Source of the DNA: Gilliamella sp. Choc5-1
GTDB lineage: Bacteria > Pseudomonadota > Gammaproteobacteria > Enterobacterales > Orbaceae
Assembly (NCBI RefSeq): GCF_001690595.1
Contig: NZ_LZHH01000083.1
Location: forward strand, 1-57,811
Reading direction: 5' to 3'
DNA length: 57,811 bases
How positions within the stretch are numbered: position 1 is the stretch's first letter; each line of letters starts with the position of its first letter. Positions 28,717 through 39,410 of this stretch are shown piece after piece. Made by a program: the position numbers and the translations under genes. The notes below the pieces were generated by a model that searched no databases, was not told the DNA's origin, and was given only the letters and a program-made list of their open reading frames with translations.

Positions 28717-29610
28717 ATGGAAAACTTACGCACAGTTCAAGACTTTATACGCTGGACAGCATCACAACTTAGTCTATCAGATGTCTTTTTAGGTCATGGT
28801 ACAGATAATCCTATTGATGAGTCTAAACAATTAGTTTTAGCAACGTTAGGATTATCGTTGTTTATTCCTGAAGAATTTTATTCCGCAAATCTAACTAATG
28901 ATGAAAAAAATCAAATTATTGATATTATTCAAAAGCGAATAAAAGATCGTGTACCAACCCCTTATTTAACTAACCAAGCTTGGTTTTGTGGACATGCTTT
29001 TTATGTTGATGAACGTGTATTAATTCCTCGTTCTCCTATTGGTGAACTAATTGATAACCATTTTGAGCAAATAATATTAACTGAACCTAAAAATATTTTA
29101 GATCTATGTACTGGTAGTGGCTGTATAGGGATTGCTTGTGCTTATGAGTTTGCTGATGCTCAAGTTGATATAACTGATATTTCCTTAGAAGCATTAGATA
29201 TCGCCAAAACAAATATTGAAATGCACGAAATGGATTTTCAAGTTACTCCTATTTTGTCAGATCTATTTGATGATGTGCCAGAAAAACAATACGATCTGAT
29301 TGTCACTAATCCGCCTTATGTTGATAGTGAAGATATGAGTGATTTGCCAGACGAGTTTTTATATGAACCTAAATTAGCATTAGAAGCAGGCTTTGATGGT
29401 TTAGATCTGGTAAAAAAAATTTTACGAGATGCGATAAATTATTTAACACCAGAAGGAGTATTAGTTTGTGAAGTTGGTAATAGTTGGGTTAGCTTACAAC
29501 AACAATATCTCGATGTCCCTTTTAATTGGATAGAATTTGAACGTGGTGGGTTGGGTGTGTTTTCTATCACACGTGAAGAACTGATCCAATATCATTATTG
29601 TTTTAAATAA
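28717..29610 (+). CDS. prmB: 50S ribosomal protein L3 glutamine methyltransferase
   Basis: A 297-residue AdoMet-dependent N5-glutamine methyltransferase. The AdoMet motif is ILDLCTGSGCIGIA and the catalytic/substrate motif is IVTNPPYVD. RVLIPRSPIGELI upstream is typical of the PrmB subgroup. PrmB modifies a Gln in ribosomal protein L3, whereas PrmC acts on release factors. E. coli PrmB is 310. aroC follows after 30 bases, as in E. coli. Confidence 0.93.
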   Translation: MENLRTVQDFIRWTASQLSLSDVFLGHGTDNPIDESKQLVLATLGLSLFIPEEFYSANLTNDEKNQIIDIIQKRIKDRVPTPYLTNQAWFCGHAFYVDERVLIPRSPIGELIDNHFEQIILTEPKNILDLCTGSGCIGIACAYEFADAQVDITDISLEALDIAKTNIEMHEMDFQVTPILSDLFDDVPEKQYDLIVTNPPYVDSEDMSDLPDEFLYEPKLALEAGFDGLDLVKKILRDAINYLTPEGVLVCEVGNSWVSLQQQYLDVPFNWIEFERGGLGVFSITREELIQYHYCFK

Positions 29611-29640
29611 GCTGTTTTTAATCATTGGAATAAATTTATT

Positions 29641-30714
29641 ATGGCTGGAAACTCAATCGGAAAATTATTCAAAGTAACCACATTTGGTGAATCACACGGT
29701 GTAGCATTAGGGTGTGTTGTCGATGGTGTTCCTCCTGGACTTGCGTTAACAGAATCAGACATGCAAAATGATCTTGATCGTCGTAGACCTGGCTCATCTC
29801 GTTATACAACTCAACGCCGAGAAGCTGATCAAGTTAAAATTTTGTCAGGCGTATTTGAAGGAGTTACAACAGGGACGAGTATTGGTTTACTTATTGAAAA
29901 TACCGATCAACGTTCTCAAGATTATAGTAAAATTAAAGATATCTTCAGACCAAGCCATGCAGATTACACTTATCAAAATAAATATGGTATACGAGATTAT
30001 CGTGGTGGCGGTCGCTCCTCTGCTCGTGAAACGGCTATGAGAGTTGCTGCCGGCGCTATTGCAAAAAAATATCTACAAGAAAAGCTTGGCATTACTATTC
30101 GTGGTTATTTGGCTCAAATGGGCGATGTAAAATGTGAATTGAAAGATTGGCAACAAGTTGAACTCAATCCATTTTTTTGCGCAGATGAGAGTAAATTAGA
30201 TGCGCTTGAACAGTTGCTTCGGTCACTAAAAAAAGAGGGTGACTCAATAGGTGCGAAAGTTTGCATTGTTGCTGAGAATATTCCAGTAGGACTTGGCGAA
30301 CCTGTATTTGATAAACTAGATGCTGATCTTGCGCATGCACTAATGAGTATTAATGCTGTGAAAGGTGTAGAAATTGGTGATGGTTTTGCTGTTGTGAATA
30401 AACGTGGTAGCGAAAATCGTGATGAAATAACACCTAAAGGCTTTTTATCTAATCATGCTGGTGGGATTTTAGGTGGTATTAGTTCAGGACAAACCATATC
30501 AGCCAGCATAGCACTTAAACCCACGCCTAGTATAGAAATTCCTGGTCAATCAGTTAATATTTTGGGTGAAAGCGTTGAAGTATCTACACATGGTCGACAT
30601 GATCCATGTGTTGGCATTCGAGCTGTACCAATTGCTGAAGCAATGGTTGCTATTGTGCTAATGGATCACTACCTTCGTTATCGGGCTCAATGTGGTGATG
30701 TAAATAAATTATGA
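29641..30714 (+). CDS. aroC: Chorismate synthase
   Basis: A 357-residue FMN-dependent enzyme converting 5-enolpyruvylshikimate 3-phosphate to chorismate, the last step of the shikimate pathway. Signatures are [15 protein letters not shown], the [19 protein letters not shown] motif, and [19 protein letters not shown]. Length is near E. coli AroC (361). The stop overlaps the next start (ATGA). Confidence 0.97.
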   Translation: MAGNSIGKLFKVTTFGESHGVALGCVVDGVPPGLALTESDMQNDLDRRRPGSSRYTTQRREADQVKILSGVFEGVTTGTSIGLLIENTDQRSQDYSKIKDIFRPSHADYTYQNKYGIRDYRGGGRSSARETAMRVAAGAIAKKYLQEKLGITIRGYLAQMGDVKCELKDWQQVELNPFFCADESKLDALEQLLRSLKKEGDSIGAKVCIVAENIPVGLGEPVFDKLDADLAHALMSINAVKGVEIGDGFAVVNKRGSENRDEITPKGFLSNHAGGILGGISSGQTISASIALKPTPSIEIPGQSVNILGESVEVSTHGRHDPCVGIRAVPIAEAMVAIVLMDHYLRYRAQCGDVNKL

Positions 30715-31463
30715 GTTATGATCTGCTTATTTTACTTTTTCTGATTGCTGCTTTGGCCGGTTTTATTGATTCTATTGCTGGCGGAGGTGGTTTATTAACT
30801 GTCCCTGCATTACTTGCTGTTGGACTGCCACCAGCTAGTGCATTGGCAACCAATAAATTGCAAAGTTGCGGTGGTTCGTTTTCTGCTAGCCTATATTTTA
30901 TCCGGCAGCATATGGTGGATTTGAAACAACAAAAATGGGCAATCGTTTTTGCTTTTGTTAGTTCAGCAATTGGAACATTATCTGTGATGCGTATCCAAGC
31001 TGATTTTTTAAAATTATTATTACCAATTTTAACTATTAGCGTTGGGTTCTATTTTTTACTTTCTCCAACTATTGGAGAAAACGACCGTAACAGTCGCCTT
31101 TCACTTATTCAATTCGCATTAATTCCTGCCTTTGGTATAGGTTTTTATGATGGATTTTTTGGCCCTGGTGCTGGTTCATTTTATGCGTTAGCTTATATTA
31201 CGTTAGCCGGTTTTAATTTAACCAAAGCGACTGCACATACCAAAGTACTAAACTTTACCTCAAATTTGGCCGGCTTGCTGTTTTTTATTATAGGGGGAGA
31301 AGTAATATGGTCAATTGGATTGGTTATGCTAGTTGGTCAATTTATAGGAGCAAGGCTTGGAGCTAAAATGGTCATCGCCAAAGGTCGTCAATTAATTCGA
31401 CCAATGTTAATTACTGTTTCGACCCTTATGAGTATAAAATTAATTTACGAAAACTTTTTTTAG
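30711..31463 (+). CDS. yfcA: TSUP family membrane protein, YfcA-like
   Basis: A 250-residue multi-helix membrane protein of the TauE/SafE (TSUP) family of putative anion or sulfur-compound exporters. The two half-repeats are seen in [19 protein letters not shown] and [21 protein letters not shown]. coli YfcA is 269 and lies in the same prmB-aroC-mepA-yfcA series; mepA is missing here, leaving a direct ATGA overlap with aroC. The transported substrate is unknown. Confidence 0.9.
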   Translation: MSYDLLILLFLIAALAGFIDSIAGGGGLLTVPALLAVGLPPASALATNKLQSCGGSFSASLYFIRQHMVDLKQQKWAIVFAFVSSAIGTLSVMRIQADFLKLLLPILTISVGFYFLLSPTIGENDRNSRLSLIQFALIPAFGIGFYDGFFGPGAGSFYALAYITLAGFNLTKATAHTKVLNFTSNLAGLLFFIIGGEVIWSIGLVMLVGQFIGARLGAKMVIAKGRQLIRPMLITVSTLMSIKLIYENFF

Positions 31464-31578
31464 ATACTTATAAGCCAAATAATTCACATTTTTTTACCTA
31501 AAATATCTAAAGTAATTTTATTATCAATCCTACTGCTTCTCATTTGTACTTTTCATAATTCATTTATATTAAATTTTT

Positions 31579-31620
31579 TGTCAAAAACTTTCAGGTAACT
31601 ATATGTTTGAGTATAAAATA
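31579..31620 (+). repeat. 42-nt intergenic repeat, copy C
   Basis: Third ungapped copy of the repeat at 3204-3245, downstream of yfcA and about 85 bases before the LysR gene. It differs from the others mainly by TTTGAG in place of TTTCAG. Confidence 0.75.
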
Positions 31621-31704
31621 GCAACAAGTATTTATTTCACTTAAATATTATTTAGTATATATTTGTGTTATATAAGATAGTTTGTGTTAACACGTCCAAA
31701 TATT

Positions 31705-32628
31705 ATGAAACTTCAACAATTACGCTATATTTTAGAAATAGCACGTTCTGGCTCAATAAATGAAGCCGCTAAGAATTTATATATTACTCAGCCAAGCTTA
31801 TCAACATCGGTGAAAGATCTAGAAGCTGAATTTGGTATTGAGATTTTTGTGCGCAGTTCTAAAGGAGTTTCACTTTCACCTGATGGCGTTGAGTTTTTAG
31901 GTTATGCCAAACAAGTTCTAGATCAAGCTGAGCTATTGGAACAGCACTACTCAAAAAAAGAACCCTCTAAGCAGTTATGTAGTATATCTACTCAGCATTA
32001 CGCTTTTGCAGTTAATGCTTTTGTTAATTTAATTAAAAATAATCAAACAGATGAGTATGAGTTTACGCTTCGGGAAACTAAAACACATGATATCATCACC
32101 GATGTTGCTAATTTACGTAGTGAAGTTGGTATTTTGTATTTGAATGATTTTAATCAAAAAGTGATTTTACGGTTACTGAAAGAACATAGATTAACCTTTA
32201 ACCCACTTTTTGAAGCTAATCCTCATGTATTTATTAGTACTCATCATCCATTATCATCCATGAAGTTATTAACTTTAGATGATTTAGAGGATTACCCTTA
32301 TCTCTCTTTTGAGCAGGGAGAATATAACTCATTTTATTTTTCCGAAGAAATTTTAAGTACGGTTTATCATAAAAAGAGTATACACGTCAGTGATAGAGCA
32401 ACCTTATTTAACTTATTGCATGGACTTAATGGTTATACCATTAGCACAGGGGTTTTAAGTGCTGACTTAAACGGATCTGATATTTTATCAATACCGTTAG
32501 ATGTAGAAGAAAAAATCCTAATAGGCTGGATCACATCACAAAAGGCTCAACTAAGCTTATCAGCTCAAAATTATATTGAGGCGCTAAAAAAACTAATTCA
32601 AGAAGAGTATGGTTTTGAGCTTAAGTAA
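31705..32628 (+). CDS. LysR-family transcriptional regulator
   Basis: A 307-residue LysR regulator. The N-terminal winged helix (MKLQQLRYILEIARSGSINE, then ITQPSLSTSVKDLEAEFG) is standard. The C-terminal periplasmic-binding-like domain (about 90-300) would bind the effector. The open frame extends to a GTG at 31684, but LysR proteins normally begin M-x-LxQLRY, so the ATG at 31705 is chosen. The target is unknown: no divergent gene is present, and rpsO follows. Confidence 0.88.
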   Translation: MKLQQLRYILEIARSGSINEAAKNLYITQPSLSTSVKDLEAEFGIEIFVRSSKGVSLSPDGVEFLGYAKQVLDQAELLEQHYSKKEPSKQLCSISTQHYAFAVNAFVNLIKNNQTDEYEFTLRETKTHDIITDVANLRSEVGILYLNDFNQKVILRLLKEHRLTFNPLFEANPHVFISTHHPLSSMKLLTLDDLEDYPYLSFEQGEYNSFYFSEEILSTVYHKKSIHVSDRATLFNLLHGLNGYTISTGVLSADLNGSDILSIPLDVEEKILIGWITSQKAQLSLSAQNYIEALKKLIQEEYGFELK

Positions 32629-32777
32629 ATACTGCTGTTAACTAAATAAATCAAATTGCTATTTTTATAAATTTAAGTATAATTACATAACTCATATATT
32701 CACTATATGGATACCGAGGAATGTCTGAATTAGAGATCGGTCATTCCATTTTTTATATTTATTTTAAGAGGTTTATT

Positions 32778-33047
32778 ATGTCTCTAACTGTAGAAGCTAA
32801 AGCGAAAATCGTTGCCGAATATGGTCGTGGCACTAACGACACTGGTTCAACAGAGGTTCAAGTTGCTCTTTTAACTGCACGTATTAATGATTTACAAGGT
32901 CATTTTTCTGAGCATAAAAAAGATCACCATAGCCGTCGCGGTCTATTACGTATGGTGTCTAGCCGTCGTAAATTATTAGATTATTTACGTCGTAAAGATA
33001 TTGAACGTTATAACCAATTGATTAAAAAACTAGGTTTACGTCGCTAA
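32778..33047 (+). CDS. rpsO: 30S ribosomal protein S15
   Basis: An 89-residue primary 16S rRNA-binding protein of the small-subunit platform. [49 protein letters not shown] and [13 protein letters not shown] are the conserved blocks. The in-frame ATG at 32721 is not used: AAGAGG sits just before the ATG at 32778 and gives the universal MSLT start. E. coli S15 is also 89. It precedes pnp as in E. coli. Confidence 0.98.
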   Translation: MSLTVEAKAKIVAEYGRGTNDTGSTEVQVALLTARINDLQGHFSEHKKDHHSRRGLLRMVSSRRKLLDYLRRKDIERYNQLIKKLGLRR

Positions 33048-33062
33048 TTGACAATCTACTTG

Positions 33063-33085
33063 AAAAGAGGCTTAGGCCTCTTTTT
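33063..33085 (+). terminator. rpsO terminator
   Basis: AAAAGAGGC, loop TTAG, GCCTCTTTTT: a strong intrinsic terminator 15 bases after the rpsO stop. As in E. coli, pnp can be read through from rpsO or from its own promoter. Confidence 0.85.
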
Positions 33086-33181
33086 CGTTGTGAAAAATCG
33101 ATGCTCTGATATAATATTGAGCATTAAAAGTTATTATTTTAAGTAAGCCAACAAAGTAAAGATTATATCTCATGTTTCGCG

Positions 33182-33224
33182 CGACTAATGAGAGCTCTAT
33201 AATTTATAGATTTGTCATTAGTCG
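33182..33224 (+). promoter_or_regulatory. Long hairpin in the pnp leader
   Basis: CGACTAATGA (33182-33191) is perfectly complementary to TCATTAGTCG (33215-33224), with an inner TCTATAA/TTATAGA pairing. The position, about 130 bases upstream of pnp, corresponds to the leader hairpin that RNase III cleaves in E. coli to allow PNPase autoregulation. Confidence 0.55.
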
Positions 33225-33354
33225 TGACAGTGAAATAATCTTTTTGTTGTATATATCCCCACATTGTTGAAGAGAGTATCAATAAGCGTAGCGTAATGTT
33301 GCGTCCTGTCGAAATATCAAACTTCAACATAACAGATAACAAGAGGACATTATT

Positions 33355-35469
33355 TTGTTTAATCCGACATGTCAAAAATTTCAATATGGTCGTCATACTG
33401 TGACTTTAGAAACTGGTATTATGGCTCGTCAAGCAACCGCAGCTGTTATGGTTAATATGGATGATACCGCTGTATTTGTCACGGTTGTTGCAAATAAAAA
33501 AGTAAAAGAAGGTCAAGACTTCTTCCCATTAACAGTTAATTACCAAGAACGTACTTATGCTGCAGGGCGTATTCCTGGAGGATTCTTTAAACGTGAAGGT
33601 CGTCCAAGTGAAGGTGAAACTCTAATTGCACGTTTAATCGACCGCCCGCTTCGTCCATTATTTCCTGAAGGATTTGTTAATGAAATCCAAATTATTGCAA
33701 CCGTTGTTTCAGTTAATCCCGAAGTGAGTCCTGACCTAGTTGCAATGATTGGTGCTTCTGCTGCACTTTGCTTATCAGGTGTTCCATTCCACGGCCCTAT
33801 TGGTGCTGCACGTGTTGGCTTTATTAATAATGAATTTGTATTAAATCCATCAGTAAAAGAGCTTACAGCCAGTCGTCTAGACTTAGTTGTTGCGGGCACA
33901 AAAAGTGCAGTATTAATGGTTGAATCTGAAGCTGATTTACTCACTGAAGATCAAATGTTAGCAGCGGTGGTATTTGGCCATGAACAACAACAAGTTGTTA
34001 TTGATAATATTAACGAATTTGTAGAAAAAGCCAATTGTGAAAAATGGGATTGGGTAGCACCGGCTAAAAATGAAGTGCTATATAACGCCATTGTTGAACT
34101 AGCTAAAGATCGTTTGGGCGAAGCTTATCGTATTACTGAAAAACAAGCACGTTATGCTCAAATTGATTTAATTAAAGAAGAAGTTTTAGCTGTACTAAAA
34201 GAGCAAAATGACGAACTCGATGAAAACGAAGTGATTAATATTATTGTTGAGTTGGAAAGTCAAATTGTTCGTAAGCGTGTTATTGCTGGTGAACCGCGTA
34301 TTGATGGTCGTGAAAAAGATATGATTCGTGCACTTGATATCCGTACTAATGTCTTACCAAGAACTCATGGTAGTGCATTGTTTACACGCGGCGAAACGCA
34401 GGCACTAGTTACTGCAACATTAGGTACAGAGCGTGACGCACAAATCATTGATGAGTTAACTGGTGAATATACTGAACGGTTCTTACTTCATTACAATTTT
34501 CCTCCATACTCTGTTGGCGAAACAGGTATGGTTGGCTCACCAAAACGCCGAGAAATTGGTCATGGTCGCCTAGCTAAACGAGGTGTTGCGGCTGTAATGC
34601 CAAGCCGTGAAGAATTTCCATATACTGTTCGAGTAGTGTCTGAAATTACTGAGTCAAATGGTTCATCTTCAATGGCTTCTGTTTGTGGTGCTTCACTTGC
34701 TCTTATGGATGCAGGAGTACCAATCAAATCATCTGTTGCTGGTATTGCAATGGGATTAGTAAAAGAAGGTGATCAGTTTGTCGTATTATCAGATATTCTT
34801 GGTGACGAAGACCACCTTGGTGATATGGACTTTAAAGTAGCAGGTACACGCGAAGGTGTAAGTGCATTGCAAATGGATATCAAAATTGAAGGTATCACCA
34901 AAGAAATTATGCAAGTAGCACTTAATCAAGCTAAAGGTGCTCGTTTACATATTTTAGGTGTAATGGAACAAGCAATTAATAAGCCTCGCCAAGAAATTTC
35001 AGAATTTGCACCACGTATTTATACAATGAATGTAAATCCTGACAAAATTCGCGATATTATCGGTAAAGGTGGCGCAACAATTCGGGCTTTAACTGAAGAA
35101 ACAGGAACAACTATTGAAATTACTGATGATGGTACCGTTAAGATTGCAGCTTCAGATGGTAATAAAGCCAAAGATGCCATGGCACGTATTACTAACTTAG
35201 TTGCTGATGTCGAAATTGGTAAAATTTATACAGGTAAAGTGACAAGAATCGTTGATTTTGGTGCTTTCGTATCGGTTATTGGTGGTAAAGAAGGACTTGT
35301 TCATGTATCTCAAATTGCCGATCATCGAGTAGAAAAAGTGGCTGATTATCTAAAAGTAGGTCAAGAAGTAAATGTTAAAGTACTAGAAATTGATCGCCAA
35401 GGTAGAATCCGTTTGAGTATGAAAGATGCTGTCGAACCTACAGCAGACGTTACTTCAACAGCAGAATAA
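33355..35469 (+). CDS. pnp: Polyribonucleotide nucleotidyltransferase (PNPase)
   Basis: A 704-residue phosphorolytic 3'-5' exoribonuclease and degradosome subunit. Two RNase PH domains (about 10-225 and 310-540; [29 protein letters not shown] in the second) are followed by a KH domain (INPDKIR-like [20 protein letters not shown]) and an S1 domain ([20 protein letters not shown]). The start is TTG (33355), giving [19 protein letters not shown], with AAGAGGA upstream; from memory E. coli pnp also starts with TTG. E. coli PNPase is 711. Confidence 0.97.
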   Translation: MFNPTCQKFQYGRHTVTLETGIMARQATAAVMVNMDDTAVFVTVVANKKVKEGQDFFPLTVNYQERTYAAGRIPGGFFKREGRPSEGETLIARLIDRPLRPLFPEGFVNEIQIIATVVSVNPEVSPDLVAMIGASAALCLSGVPFHGPIGAARVGFINNEFVLNPSVKELTASRLDLVVAGTKSAVLMVESEADLLTEDQMLAAVVFGHEQQQVVIDNINEFVEKANCEKWDWVAPAKNEVLYNAIVELAKDRLGEAYRITEKQARYAQIDLIKEEVLAVLKEQNDELDENEVINIIVELESQIVRKRVIAGEPRIDGREKDMIRALDIRTNVLPRTHGSALFTRGETQALVTATLGTERDAQIIDELTGEYTERFLLHYNFPPYSVGETGMVGSPKRREIGHGRLAKRGVAAVMPSREEFPYTVRVVSEITESNGSSSMASVCGASLALMDAGVPIKSSVAGIAMGLVKEGDQFVVLSDILGDEDHLGDMDFKVAGTREGVSALQMDIKIEGITKEIMQVALNQAKGARLHILGVMEQAINKPRQEISEFAPRIYTMNVNPDKIRDIIGKGGATIRALTEETGTTIEITDDGTVKIAASDGNKAKDAMARITNLVADVEIGKIYTGKVTRIVDFGAFVSVIGGKEGLVHVSQIADHRVEKVADYLKVGQEVNVKVLEIDRQGRIRLSMKDAVEPTADVTSTAE

Positions 35470-35494
35470 AATTATTATTCATTAGGGGATAAAA

Positions 35495-36355
35495 ATGGGA
35501 TTATTCAACCTGAGAACTGTATGCTGCATTTTGCTAGCTGTTATTCTTTTGTCAGGTTGTTCTAATTCTCAACCTTTGTTAGCTGTTCCTGAGCAAGTTT
35601 CATATGATGATGAGTTAAAAATTGCTCAGCTCAGCCAACAGCTATCACAAAAAGGCCTTGATACTGGAACGCGAATGCAACTCATATTTGAGCGAGGTAT
35701 TGCCTATGATTCATTGGGTTTTAAAGCCTTTGCTCAAAGCGATTTTTCCTATTTGTTGAGCTTAAATCCTGAAGTTCCTGACATTTACAACTTTCTAGGA
35801 ACTTATGCATTAAGAGATGGTGATTTTGATACAGCTTTGATGTCATTTAATACTACATTAGAGCTTGATCCCGCTTATACTTATGCGTATTTGAATCGTG
35901 CTATTACGTTGTATCGTACAGGCCATTATCAAGCCGCAGAGCGTGATGCATTACGATTTTATCAGTATGATGTGAATGAACCTATTAGAATTCTATGGCT
36001 TTATTTGATTGAAAAAGAAAATGATAATAAAGCCGCCAAAATTGAGCTACAAAAACGTTATGATCTGATTAATGATAAAACGAGTTATAGTGGCAATATT
36101 ATTGCATTTTATTTAGGTAAAATTAACGAATCTAAATTAATGCAGAACCTTCAACAAGGTGTAGAGAATAATCGACAATTAGCCGAACGCCTTTGTGAAG
36201 CCTACTTTTACTTAGGTAAATATTATCAAAGTAAAGGTGACAACGAACGTGCCAAAATGTTATTTAAATATGCTTTAGCCAATAATATTTATAACTATGT
36301 TGAACATCAACAGGCACTTTATGAAATGAAGTTACTTGAAGAAAAAGAAGAGTAA
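35495..36355 (+). CDS. nlpI: Lipoprotein NlpI
   Basis: A 286-residue outer-membrane TPR lipoprotein that acts as an adaptor for Prc and peptidoglycan hydrolases. The signal peptide ends in the lipobox LLSGC (Cys near residue 22). TPR helices are visible from about residue 60 to 160 (LNPEVPDIYNFLGTYALRDGD, LDPAYTYAYLNRAITLYRTG). E. coli NlpI is 294 and sits in the same place between pnp and deaD. Confidence 0.95.
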   Translation: MGLFNLRTVCCILLAVILLSGCSNSQPLLAVPEQVSYDDELKIAQLSQQLSQKGLDTGTRMQLIFERGIAYDSLGFKAFAQSDFSYLLSLNPEVPDIYNFLGTYALRDGDFDTALMSFNTTLELDPAYTYAYLNRAITLYRTGHYQAAERDALRFYQYDVNEPIRILWLYLIEKENDNKAAKIELQKRYDLINDKTSYSGNIIAFYLGKINESKLMQNLQQGVENNRQLAERLCEAYFYLGKYYQSKGDNERAKMLFKYALANNIYNYVEHQQALYEMKLLEEKEE

Positions 36356-36695
36356 CAAGGGTCATGCCAGTTTTAAAAGTGAAAATATTGTTATAGCGTA
36401 GTTCTGATTTGCCAAATAATATGTTCTCAACATTAGATAATGTGGTTAGCTTTATCTTAGATATATTAATTAATCTTAGTGTATTTTTTAGATTCGATTT
36501 GTTGAGTTAACATAGGCAGTTAGTTATTGGGGTGAGTTGTAAATTTTCAATTTAGTGAGCTGGCATAAATTTATATCTGCTTTCTTTATTTGGTTTAAAA
36601 AAATAAGATAAAACTTATATGATATTAGTTAATAATTATCAGGATTTTTACTAAATAAGTGAGTTTATATATTCAAAATTTATAAGCGAGTTTAC
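36356..36695 (+). promoter_or_regulatory. Long untranslated region before deaD
   Basis: A 340-base AT-rich gap. E. coli deaD has a long cold-responsive leader and a small leader gene yrbN here. I see no yrbN-like ORF and no clear terminator, so the stretch is best read as the deaD promoter and leader. Confidence 0.4.
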
Positions 36696-38462
36696 ATGAC
36701 AAAAGAAGTTTCTTTTATTGATCTTGGTTTATCCGAGGATATTCTTAACGCATTAAATGATCTTGGTTTTAGCAAACCATCACCAATCCAATCTGAATGT
36801 ATTCCTCTATTATTAGAGGGGAATGATGTATTGGGTATGGCACAGACAGGTAGTGGCAAAACTGCTGCGTTTTCAATCCCTTTCTTAATGAATATTGACG
36901 CAAACTTAAAAGCACCACAACTTTTAGTATTAGCTCCTACACGTGAATTGGCTATACAAGTTGCTGATGCTTGCTCTGAATATTCAAAATATATGAAAGG
37001 GGTTAAAGTACTCGCTTTATATGGTGGACAACGCTATGACGTTCAATTACGTGCTTTAAAACAAGGCCCTCAAATTGTAGTTGGTACACCAGGACGTTTG
37101 CTTGATCACTTAAATCGTAAAACCTTAGATCTCTCTAATCTTAAGGGATTAGTACTTGATGAAGCAGATGAAATGTTAAGAATGGGCTTTATTGATGATG
37201 TTGAAAGCATTATGACAACGATTCCAGATGATCATCAAACAGCTTTATTTTCGGCAACAATGCCAGCACCAATTCGTCGTATTACTAAACGATTTATGCA
37301 AAATCCTAAAGAAGTTCAGATCAAAGGTACCAATCAAACTGCCCCTGATATTGACCAAAGTTATTGGCTTGTTAGAGGTATGCGTAAAAACGAAGCTATC
37401 GTTCGCTTTCTAGAAGCAGAAGATTTTGATGCGGCTATTATTTTTGTTCGAACAAAATCAGCTACTTTAGATGTGGCGGAAGTGCTTGAAAAGCACGGTT
37501 ATAGTTGTGCTGCATTAAATGGTGATATGACACAACAATTGCGTGAACAAACATTAGATCGTTTACGTAATGGTCGTTTAGATATATTAATCGCAACCGA
37601 TGTTGCTGCTCGTGGTTTGGATGTTGAGCGTATTAGTTTAGTTATCAATTATGATATCACGTTAGATTCTGAATCTTATGTTCATCGTATTGGACGAACG
37701 GGTCGCGCTGGTCGTGCTGGTCGTGCTATTTTATTTGTTGATAGCCGCGAACGTCGTTTACTTAAGAATATAGAGCAAACTATCAAAAAAACAATTCCAG
37801 AAGTTGGGTTGCCATCAAAAGAGCTACTTGAACAGCGTCGTTTAGCAAAATTTACTGAGCAAGTCCAGAAACAGCTTGAGAGTAGTGATTTAGATGAGTA
37901 CCAAAAGTTATTAGCACAAATACAAGCTGATAGTGGAGCCGATCTTGAAACGATTGCAACCGCTTTATTAAAATTAGCACAAGGGGAACGCCCTTTAATT
38001 TTGCCACCAGATCCAGTGTTTAAACCATCGCGTGAAATGCGAGATCGGGATAATCGTGGCGGTGAACGCCGTTTACGAGGTGATAATCGTGAATCCCCAA
38101 AACGTCGAGAACGACGGGATGTTGGTGATATGGATATGTATCGTATTGAAGTTGGTAAAGAGAACGGTATTGAAGTTCGTCATATTGTGGGGGCAATTGC
38201 TAATGAAGCTGATATTAGCAGTCGTTACATTGGTAATATCAAGCTTTATGATACTTATTCGACAGTTGAATTACCAAAAGGTATGCCAAAAGACATACTA
38301 AAACATTTTGAAAAAGTAAGAGTACTTAATCAACCAATGAAAATGAGCTTAATCAGTGGAGCAGCGTCTGATACTAAACGAGCTCGTAAAAACAGTAAAT
38401 CAGATACATCTGATAAACCGTTTGCAAAAAAGCGTAGTCGCCCAACAGCGCCTAAATTCTAA
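36696..38462 (+). CDS. deaD: DEAD-box RNA helicase DeaD/CsdA
   Basis: A 588-residue cold-shock helicase in 50S assembly and mRNA decay. Helicase motifs: Q motif ([13 protein letters not shown]), I AQTGSGKT, Ia [42 protein letters not shown]. After the RecA-like domains comes a basic linker with [13 protein letters not shown] and an RRM-like RNA-binding domain ([22 protein letters not shown]). The C-terminal tail is shorter than in E. coli (629) and Lys/Arg-rich. Confidence 0.96.
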   Translation: MTKEVSFIDLGLSEDILNALNDLGFSKPSPIQSECIPLLLEGNDVLGMAQTGSGKTAAFSIPFLMNIDANLKAPQLLVLAPTRELAIQVADACSEYSKYMKGVKVLALYGGQRYDVQLRALKQGPQIVVGTPGRLLDHLNRKTLDLSNLKGLVLDEADEMLRMGFIDDVESIMTTIPDDHQTALFSATMPAPIRRITKRFMQNPKEVQIKGTNQTAPDIDQSYWLVRGMRKNEAIVRFLEAEDFDAAIIFVRTKSATLDVAEVLEKHGYSCAALNGDMTQQLREQTLDRLRNGRLDILIATDVAARGLDVERISLVINYDITLDSESYVHRIGRTGRAGRAGRAILFVDSRERRLLKNIEQTIKKTIPEVGLPSKELLEQRRLAKFTEQVQKQLESSDLDEYQKLLAQIQADSGADLETIATALLKLAQGERPLILPPDPVFKPSREMRDRDNRGGERRLRGDNRESPKRRERRDVGDMDMYRIEVGKENGIEVRHIVGAIANEADISSRYIGNIKLYDTYSTVELPKGMPKDILKHFEKVRVLNQPMKMSLISGAASDTKRARKNSKSDTSDKPFAKKRSRPTAPKF

Positions 38463-38470
38463 TGTATTGA

Positions 38471-38490
38471 CCTCTGCCAAATGGCAGAGG
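38471..38490 (+). terminator. deaD terminator
   Basis: CCTCTGCCA pairs with TGGCAGAGG across two bases, followed by TATCTTTAAT, 8 bases after the deaD stop. Confidence 0.7.
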
Positions 38491-38644
38491 TATCTTTAAT
38501 CCCTTTTATCTCAACTAACAACATAGTTTAGTAGTCACATACAGCATCATATTCAGCTAGATAACAAAATAGAGTTAGCGCTTTGCCCTAAGTTATGATT
38601 AAGAGTATACTATTACAAATATTAACAGTTAATTAGAGGTAAGC

Positions 38645-38941
38645 ATGGCAGATTCTTTAAACAAATGCAAAGCAAACGAAACTCCAGCATGTTGTTGTGT
38701 GGATGTTGGTACAATAATTGATAATGAAGACTGTAGCGCTGAATATGAACACATCTTTGCGACAGAATCAGAAGCTCAAGCTAAGTTAGCATCTTTAACT
38801 CAAGCTGCAAATGATGTCGCAACAGAGCCGTGTGAAATTAATAGCAATATTGATAAAATAAGCGATGGCTTTAAATTATCAGCAAAATTTACCTTTTGTT
38901 GTGGTGCAGAATGCATGATTTTCCAATTAAAATTACGTTAA
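38645..38941 (+). CDS. yfcZ: YfcZ/YiiS family protein (DUF406)
   Basis: A 98-residue Cys-rich cytosolic protein. NETPACCCVDVGTIIDNEDC and FCCGAECMIFQLKLR match E. coli YfcZ (94 residues) closely. The biochemical function of the family is not known. sixA follows after 10 bases; in E. coli yfcZ and sixA are in separate spots of the same general region. Confidence 0.9.
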   Translation: MADSLNKCKANETPACCCVDVGTIIDNEDCSAEYEHIFATESEAQAKLASLTQAANDVATEPCEINSNIDKISDGFKLSAKFTFCCGAECMIFQLKLR

Positions 38942-38951
38942 TTGAATATTG

Positions 38952-39410
38952 ATGAAAGTTTGTATTATGAGACATGGTGAAGCAGGGTTTTCTGCTTCAT
39001 CGGATTCCAGTAGAACATTAACAAATTATGGCATTAATCAGTCAAATCAAGCTGGCAAATGGCTTAAACAGCAAAATTTTCAATTTGAAATTGGTTTGGT
39101 TAGCCCTTATTTGCGAGCTCAACAAACATTAACAGAATTATCATCACACGTTAGTGTTGCAAAAGTTGAAACTAATCAATTTTTAGTGCCTGGTGGTAGC
39201 CCATCTCATATTGCTGACGTATTAGCAATATTGTTAAATGATGGGGTTGAAAATGTGATTATTGTATCTCATTTGCCATTAGTGGGATATTTAGTTAATG
39301 AACTATGTCCGCAAGTTGCTCCTCCTATGTTTTCTACTGCCGCAATAGCTTGTATTAGTTTATTACCAAACTCTGCAGGAAATCTTGAATGGTATCATCA
39401 AGCGGAGTAA
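38952..39410 (+). CDS. sixA: Phosphohistidine phosphatase SixA
   Basis: A 152-residue histidine-phosphatase-superfamily enzyme that removes phosphate from His residues, in E. coli on the NPr protein of the nitrogen PTS. The catalytic motif is IMRHGEA (RHG) near residue 6; the second His is in VSHLPLVGYLVNELCP. A TTG one codon earlier is possible; the ATG at 38952 is preferred. The 3' end overlaps recB by 22 bases. Confidence 0.92.
   Translation: MKVCIMRHGEAGFSASSDSSRTLTNYGINQSNQAGKWLKQQNFQFEIGLVSPYLRAQQTLTELSSHVSVAKVETNQFLVPGGSPSHIADVLAILLNDGVENVIIVSHLPLVGYLVNELCPQVAPPMFSTAAIACISLLPNSAGNLEWYHQAE

Noticed and set aside
33555-33944. Minus-strand ORF of 129 codons
   Set aside because: Antisense of the conserved RNase PH domain of pnp.
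36356-36695. yrbN leader gene upstream of deaD
   Set aside because: No short ORF with a credible ribosome site or resemblance to YrbN is visible.
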